This document shows positions 21,350-25,016 of a stretch of 25,016 bases of DNA, one piece after another. The notes under the pieces were generated by a model that searched no databases, was not told where the DNA came from, and was given only the letters and a program-made list of their open reading frames with translations. Each line of letters opens with the position of its first letter. Position 1 is the first letter of the stretch. The translations under genes and the position numbers were made by a program. Source of the DNA: a virus; IMG/VR virus record IMGVR_UViG_3300029259_000159, positions 1 through 25,016 of that record; one strand, 5' to 3'.

Positions 21350-22729
21350 TTATTTAGTCTTTGTTGAGTAAGATTTACCGTTAAACTTAAAGGTTTTTTT
21401 ACCTTCTTTTTTAGCAGCCTTAAAAGCTGTTCCGAAGGACGTTGCTTTCTTACCTGACTTTGCGTTTAAGTGTCCACGTAGGTCTTTACTACCTGACTTC
21501 TTAACGTCATCTTTAGTTGCCGTTGAGTAAGACTTACCGCCTTTGGGCCAAGTAAATATCTTTTGTCCAGCATCTTTAGCTTTTCTAAAGGCTGCTCCAA
21601 AAGAACTTGTTGTAGCTGTTTGCTTATCACCAGTGCCTTTCTTATCGGTTGTTGAAGCCACTGAAGAAGTAGCTGCTTGAGCAGTTGTAGGTTTTGTCTT
21701 CTTAGTGCCAAAGCCAGCCTTAGATGGGCCTGAACGCTTTTTAACTTCGTCTGGGTGTACTGCGTTATAAAGCATTGAACCTGCTGACACTGCTGCCAAC
21801 GGGCCAAACCTAAGTAGGTTCTTACCGACTTTAGCTAACCTACTGCCTTTTTTAACACTGGATGGATTACCACCGATACGTTCACCAGCAGGGCCGACAG
21901 ATGCGTTACGCGGGTTAACTTTAGGGTTACTACGTGCCGAAGTAGTTGGCTTTACTGCCTGCGTTGGTTTTGCTGTGGGTGTGCCACGCTTAACTGTGGG
22001 GTTAGTACGCTTAACTGTGGGGTTAGTACGCTTAACTGTAGGGTTAGTACGCTTAACTGTAGGGTTAGTCCTTGCACTTGTTCGGTCTACTGTAGGCTTC
22101 TTAATTTCAAGCTTTGCTGTAGTTTTTGGCTTAAAGGTCGAAGGGTTAGTACGCTTAACTTTAGGGTTAGTACGCTTAACTTTAGGGTTAGTACGCGCAC
22201 TTGTACGCTTAACTGTAGGCTTCTTAGCTTCAGTTTTTTTGACTTCAGGTTTCTTTAAAGATTTAGCAAGCTTTGATACTGGCTTCTTAACTGTAGGCTT
22301 CTTAACCGCAGGCTTCTTAACTGTAGGCTTCTTAACCGTAGGCTTCTTAACCGTAGGCTTCTTAACCGTAGGCTTCTTAGCTTCTGGCTTCTTAACTGTA
22401 GGCTTCTTAACCGTAGGCTTCTTAGCTTCTGGCTTCTTAACCGTAGGCGGTTTACCCCTTGTGCTTTTAACCTTAGTCTTAGCTTCAGGCTTCTTAGCTT
22501 CAGGCTTCTTAGCAGTGGGTGGTTTACCCCTTGTGCTTTTAACCTTAGTCTTAGCTTTTTCTACGGTCTGACCTTTACTATTAAACTTAGCAACTGTTCG
22601 ACCTTTCCTAGCCTTTTTAAGTTCTGCTTCTAGTTCTTTAGCACCACCTTTAGCTTTCTTTCTTTCAGCGAGTTGTCTTTCTATATCAGCAATTATTCGC
22701 TTATCTTCTGCACTCAATGCTATTGCCAT
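21350..22729 (-). CDS. lysine/proline/threonine repeat protein between portal and scaffold
   Basis: 459 residues, extremely basic. Residues 1-50 form a charged helix (AEDKRIIADIERQLAERKKA). Residues 98-150 are pentapeptide repeats KKPTV/KKPEA. Residues 178-195 and 220-247 are heptapeptide repeats RTNPTVK. A short hydrophobic segment lies at about 305-323 (LLRFGPLAAVSAGSML). The C-terminus has two copies of a motif: SFGAAFRKAKDAGQKIFTW...GKSYST (376-403) and SFGTAFKAAKKEGKKTFKF.GKSYST (430-456). I recall that motif from marine phage structural-region proteins. The middle resembles histone H1-like tails, so DNA binding in head or tail is possible. Its ATG overlaps the portal stop (TAATG), so translation is coupled. 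Function unknown. Confidence 0.85.
   Translation of the reverse strand: MAIALSAEDKRIIADIERQLAERKKAKGGAKELEAELKKARKGRTVAKFNSKGQTVEKAKTKVKSTRGKPPTAKKPEAKKPEAKTKVKSTRGKPPTVKKPEAKKPTVKKPTVKKPEAKKPTVKKPTVKKPTVKKPTVKKPAVKKPTVKKPVSKLAKSLKKPEVKKTEAKKPTVKRTSARTNPKVKRTNPKVKRTNPSTFKPKTTAKLEIKKPTVDRTSARTNPTVKRTNPTVKRTNPTVKRTNPTVKRGTPTAKPTQAVKPTTSARSNPKVNPRNASVGPAGERIGGNPSSVKKGSRLAKVGKNLLRFGPLAAVSAGSMLYNAVHPDEVKKRSGPSKAGFGTKKTKPTTAQAATSSVASTTDKKGTGDKQTATTSSFGAAFRKAKDAGQKIFTWPKGGKSYSTATKDDVKKSGSKDLRGHLNAKSGKKATSFGTAFKAAKKEGKKTFKFNGKSYSTKTK
21989..22072 (-). repeat. 21-bp tandem repeats (RTNPTVK heptapeptide)
   Basis: Four head-to-tail copies of the 21-base unit encode RTNPTVK at residues 220-247; a related pair (RTNPKVK) lies at 22145-22195. 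Near-identical DNA between copies points to recent slippage or duplication. Confidence 0.85.
22280..22438 (-). repeat. 15-bp tandem repeats (KKPTV pentapeptide)
   Basis: About ten head-to-tail copies of a 15-base unit encode KKPTV with KKPEA and KKPAV variants, residues 98-150. Copies are nearly identical at the DNA level. The number may differ between related phages. Confidence 0.85.
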
Positions 22730-24288
22730 TACTGTTCACCGCCTTGTTGTTTCATCATACCTGCTGCAACTGGGCCTGTAGCTTTCTCAGCCATTGAGGA
22801 CATCATTTGTTGCATCTGTTGTTGTTGAGCCTGTTGTTGAGCCTGTTGTTGCTCTTGGGCTTTCTGTTCTGGTGATTTCACCAAGCCAGTGGTATCAATT
22901 CCTAAAGATGCTCCAAGACGGTCAATGTAATCATCTACGTTTAACTCACGCGCCAGCACTTCATTGCCTAGCGGTGCTAGCATCTGAAGTAACTGAGAGA
23001 GTTTGTTAAGGTCTTGACCACGGCCTAAAGCTTCCATACCAGTAACGATCTGAGGCTTAAGGGTGTTGTCGGGGAACTTAGGCATCTTGCCACTCTTCTC
23101 CATACGGGAGAGCAGTAGCTTGACTAAGGGATACTGAAACTCTTGGGAGAGTATTGAGTACACACCGCCTAATGCTGACTCAAGTTCTTGAGCCATGTAG
23201 CGCACTTCTTCTGCTGTCACTCGTTCTGCTTTACGCTGGACTGAGCTATTCATAAGGAAGGAGAAAGCAAGTCGTTCGGTAATCTCACGCGCTGTGTCTT
23301 GTGCTACTCGGAAGTCATTAAACTTCTGAAGTTGTAGTACAGACACATCGTTAGCATCACCTGCCGCTATGCCACCGTTAGGTGTGTTAGCTATGGTTCT
23401 TGCCTTGGTCGTACCGTTAGGTCGGACTAAGAATAGTACCTTTGCTGCGGCTGCTGAACCTTCGACAATAGCTTTAGTCAGTGTCTCTAGTGAACTTAAG
23501 TCACCAATGAACTCTTCAACATAACCACGTCCATAGGATTCACCATCAATACGTACCATACGCAGTGACATAAAGGGTGACTTGTCTAAGGGGAATGAGC
23601 CTTGAGAGCTAGGTATAACTTGGCCCTCAACCTCTTGATGTACTTCCCACTTCTTATTGACACGCTTAACGCTTGTAAATAGATCAACAGACTTAAGCTG
23701 TGAGTCGCCAGTTGGTTTGGTCAGTAACTCTTGGACTTCTGTAGGAAGCATAAGGGGGCTGACGGTTTCTTTGGTAATAATCTCTAGGACATTACCCATT
23801 GCGTCACGCTGACATACGTAACGGTCTAAACGAAATACACGAACACCACCATCTTTAGGCATGTGAACTAACACGTTACCTGAAACAATGAGTTGTTTTA
23901 AAGCCTCAAACACTGGGACACGGACTGCTGTAGCTTCAACTTCTTGCATGGCAGCGCGTTCTATCCGTGAGAGTGCTTCTTCTACTTTACCCCTAGCACC
24001 TTCACCACCCGCTAGACTCTGAAGATCAAAGTCATCAATAGTCAGGCGAAAGAAAGGTGAGTTAGGAGGTAATAAGGTCATCAATAACTTAGAACTTAAA
24101 TTATTAACACCACGCGCACCAATGGATTGGAAAGGCGTATCGTAGTACGAAGAACCTGTGTGACCTTCAGGGGGCATGAGCGTAGGTATGGTTAGTACGG
24201 CTGCTTCTCTTGCCCTATGTAAAAAAGGTGTACGGTCACTTTCGAGTTGTGCATAGCGTTTAGCTGCTGCTCCTTGGGTTGGTAGCAT
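22729..24288 (-). CDS. portal protein (T7 gp8-like head-tail connector)
   Basis: 519 residues (T7 gp8 has 536). The start (RYAQLESDRTPFLHRAREAA, then LTIPTLMPPEGH) and NNLSSKLLMTLLPPNSPFFRL are standard for T7-type portals. Further family segments are DKSPFMSLRMVRIDGESYGRGYVEEFIGDL split over about 234-264, and RVTAEEVRYMAQELESALGG near 364-383. The C-terminal 40 residues are Gln/Met-rich. The portal ring sits at one capsid vertex, binds terminase during packaging and the tail afterwards. An AAGAGA element lies some distance before the ATG, a weak ribosome-binding site. Confidence 0.96.
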   Translation of the reverse strand: MLPTQGAAAKRYAQLESDRTPFLHRAREAAVLTIPTLMPPEGHTGSSYYDTPFQSIGARGVNNLSSKLLMTLLPPNSPFFRLTIDDFDLQSLAGGEGARGKVEEALSRIERAAMQEVEATAVRVPVFEALKQLIVSGNVLVHMPKDGGVRVFRLDRYVCQRDAMGNVLEIITKETVSPLMLPTEVQELLTKPTGDSQLKSVDLFTSVKRVNKKWEVHQEVEGQVIPSSQGSFPLDKSPFMSLRMVRIDGESYGRGYVEEFIGDLSSLETLTKAIVEGSAAAAKVLFLVRPNGTTKARTIANTPNGGIAAGDANDVSVLQLQKFNDFRVAQDTAREITERLAFSFLMNSSVQRKAERVTAEEVRYMAQELESALGGVYSILSQEFQYPLVKLLLSRMEKSGKMPKFPDNTLKPQIVTGMEALGRGQDLNKLSQLLQMLAPLGNEVLARELNVDDYIDRLGASLGIDTTGLVKSPEQKAQEQQQAQQQAQQQQMQQMMSSMAEKATGPVAAGMMKQQGGEQ

Positions 24289-24307
24289 AGCTAATCATTC
24301 TCTTTTG

Positions 24308-25016
24308 TTAAGTTGGAATATTTAAACCTGTGTTTCTGGATGAATAAGAAAGCCCAGCTAGGTTCCTAGTGGATTTTTTGCCTTTAGCCCTTTTTTTTCT
24401 ATTCATTGCTAACATGTTCTTTTGGTTGTTTACATCTCCAGTACGTCCAGCACTACCACCAGCCAAAGCTGTATCTTGGCTTGAGCCACCACCACCACCA
24501 CCGCCTTTAGCTGGTATTGCAATACTTACCTTGGCTTTGGGCATAGGCTCCACATTAGAACCCGTAGCGTGGTCAGAATAGACTTTCTTAAAGTCTGTGG
24601 TTTTAAACTGCCCATTGCCATGCTTAGAGTACGCACCTCCACCTGATTTGTGGATTGAACGACCTTGTGTATTAGCTTTATTCTGCTCACCAATTACATC
24701 ACGGCCTTTAGGCTTTGAACCGAACTGTAGCAAACTCTGGCGCGGTGTGTGTTTCTCACCTGACATTAAAGAATTAAAGACCCCTTTAAAGCTTGTGTCT
24801 TTTCCTGTGGTGGCTGATTGCTGCCGCGCCAGTTCATTAAGACCTTCTGCACCTCTCTTACCTTGTTTAGCTAACCTTACTAATGCAGGGTTAGTTTCAG
24901 AGTTGGCTACGCCTTTTATACGTTTTCCACTACTATCGGTGATATTAGAACGGGCCACACCGATTCCTTTAGCCTTTTGACTTGCTGTGTGTTTAGCACC
25001 TGCAATCTTGTTCTTA
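24308..25016 (-). CDS. gp7.3-like tail/host-range protein, 5' end outside the window
   Basis: The frame stays open to the right edge without an ATG (upstream residues read KNKIAGAKHTASQKAKGIG), so the true start is probably outside. A GTG at 24956-24958 with AGGA six bases upstream would give 216 residues. The protein is basic, Gly/Ser/Lys-rich and disordered-looking, with a Gly8 run at about 153-160. Its end, NRKKRAKGKKSTRNLAGLSY...GLNIPT, resembles the C-terminus of T7 gp7.3 as I remember it (RKKARAGGKKSL..ARSSGGGINI). gp7.3 is a virion protein affecting adsorption and lies directly before the portal gene in T7, as here. Confidence 0.65.
   Translation of the reverse strand, partial: KNKIAGAKHTASQKAKGIGVARSNITDSSGKRIKGVANSETNPALVRLAKQGKRGAEGLNELARQQSATTGKDTSFKGVFNSLMSGEKHTPRQSLLQFGSKPKGRDVIGEQNKANTQGRSIHKSGGGAYSKHGNGQFKTTDFKKVYSDHATGSNVEPMPKAKVSIAIPAKGGGGGGGSSQDTALAGGSAGRTGDVNNQKNMLAMNRKKRAKGKKSTRNLAGLSYSSRNTGLNIPT

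Noticed and set aside
22280-22438. Regular short repeats considered as a CRISPR array
   Set aside because: Units are 15 bases with no spacers and encode KKPTV in frame within a gene.
21975-22571. Plus-strand open frame of 198 codons and similar frames opposite the fibre genes
   Set aside because: They are mirror images of repeat-rich minus-strand genes whose codon bias removes stops; no ribosome-binding sites.

Overview
The window is most of the structural half of a T7-like tailed phage genome (podovirus, Autographiviridae-like gene order), together with the junction between its two genome ends. Every gene I can support lies on the minus strand, so transcription runs from base 25016 towards base 1. 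Several small proteins (the 46-residue protein beside the large terminase, the 3-TM holin, the small HNH-like protein) and the tail-fibre tip look like those I know from marine T7-like phages. The host cannot be named from the sequence. The perfect sigma70-type promoter and the UUCG-tetraloop terminators show only that it is bacterial, probably a proteobacterium.

Layout in the direction of transcription: a gp7.3-like protein running off the right edge (24308-25016); portal (22729-24288); an unusual Lys/Pro/Thr repeat protein (21350-22729); scaffold (20572-21324); intrinsic terminator (20528-20549); major capsid protein (19365-20384); second intrinsic terminator (19307-19345); tail tubular A and B (18705-19286, 16373-18700); gp13-, gp14-, gp15- and gp16-like internal virion proteins (10204-16369); T7-type tail fibre (7817-10198); small fibre-associated protein (7526-7777); second fibre with a self-cleaving S74 chaperone (6012-7514); a 36-residue gene sharing that fibre's N-terminus (5898-6008); coiled-coil/TM protein and 3-TM holin (5197-5884); small HNH-like protein, small terminase and two small basic proteins (4295-5194); large terminase (2598-4277).

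Between the large terminase and the next gene lie about 950 bases with no convincing gene (1651-2597). This is where T7-like genomes have their direct terminal repeat, so I read the contig as a circularised or concatemer-joined genome with the right end (terminase) fused to the left end (early genes). It holds three 11-bp tandem copies of a T7-like CCTAAAG element, other short repeats, a strong TTGACA-17-TATATT promoter, a weaker upstream promoter, a perfect 7-1-7 palindrome resembling a Fur box, and a GC-richer transcribed leader that can fold into several stems, one with a GNRA loop. Downstream of the promoter are early genes: a 56-residue protein, an ArdC-like antirestriction metallopeptidase in the position where T7 carries Ocr, and two or three small unknown genes.

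Most useful second-look items: the structured early leader RNA, the Fur-like palindrome near the early promoters, the ArdC-like gene as first-line antirestriction, the Lys/Pro/Thr repeat protein beside the portal, capsid-gene insulation by two terminators, and the lack of any recognisable murein hydrolase in the gp16-like ejection protein.
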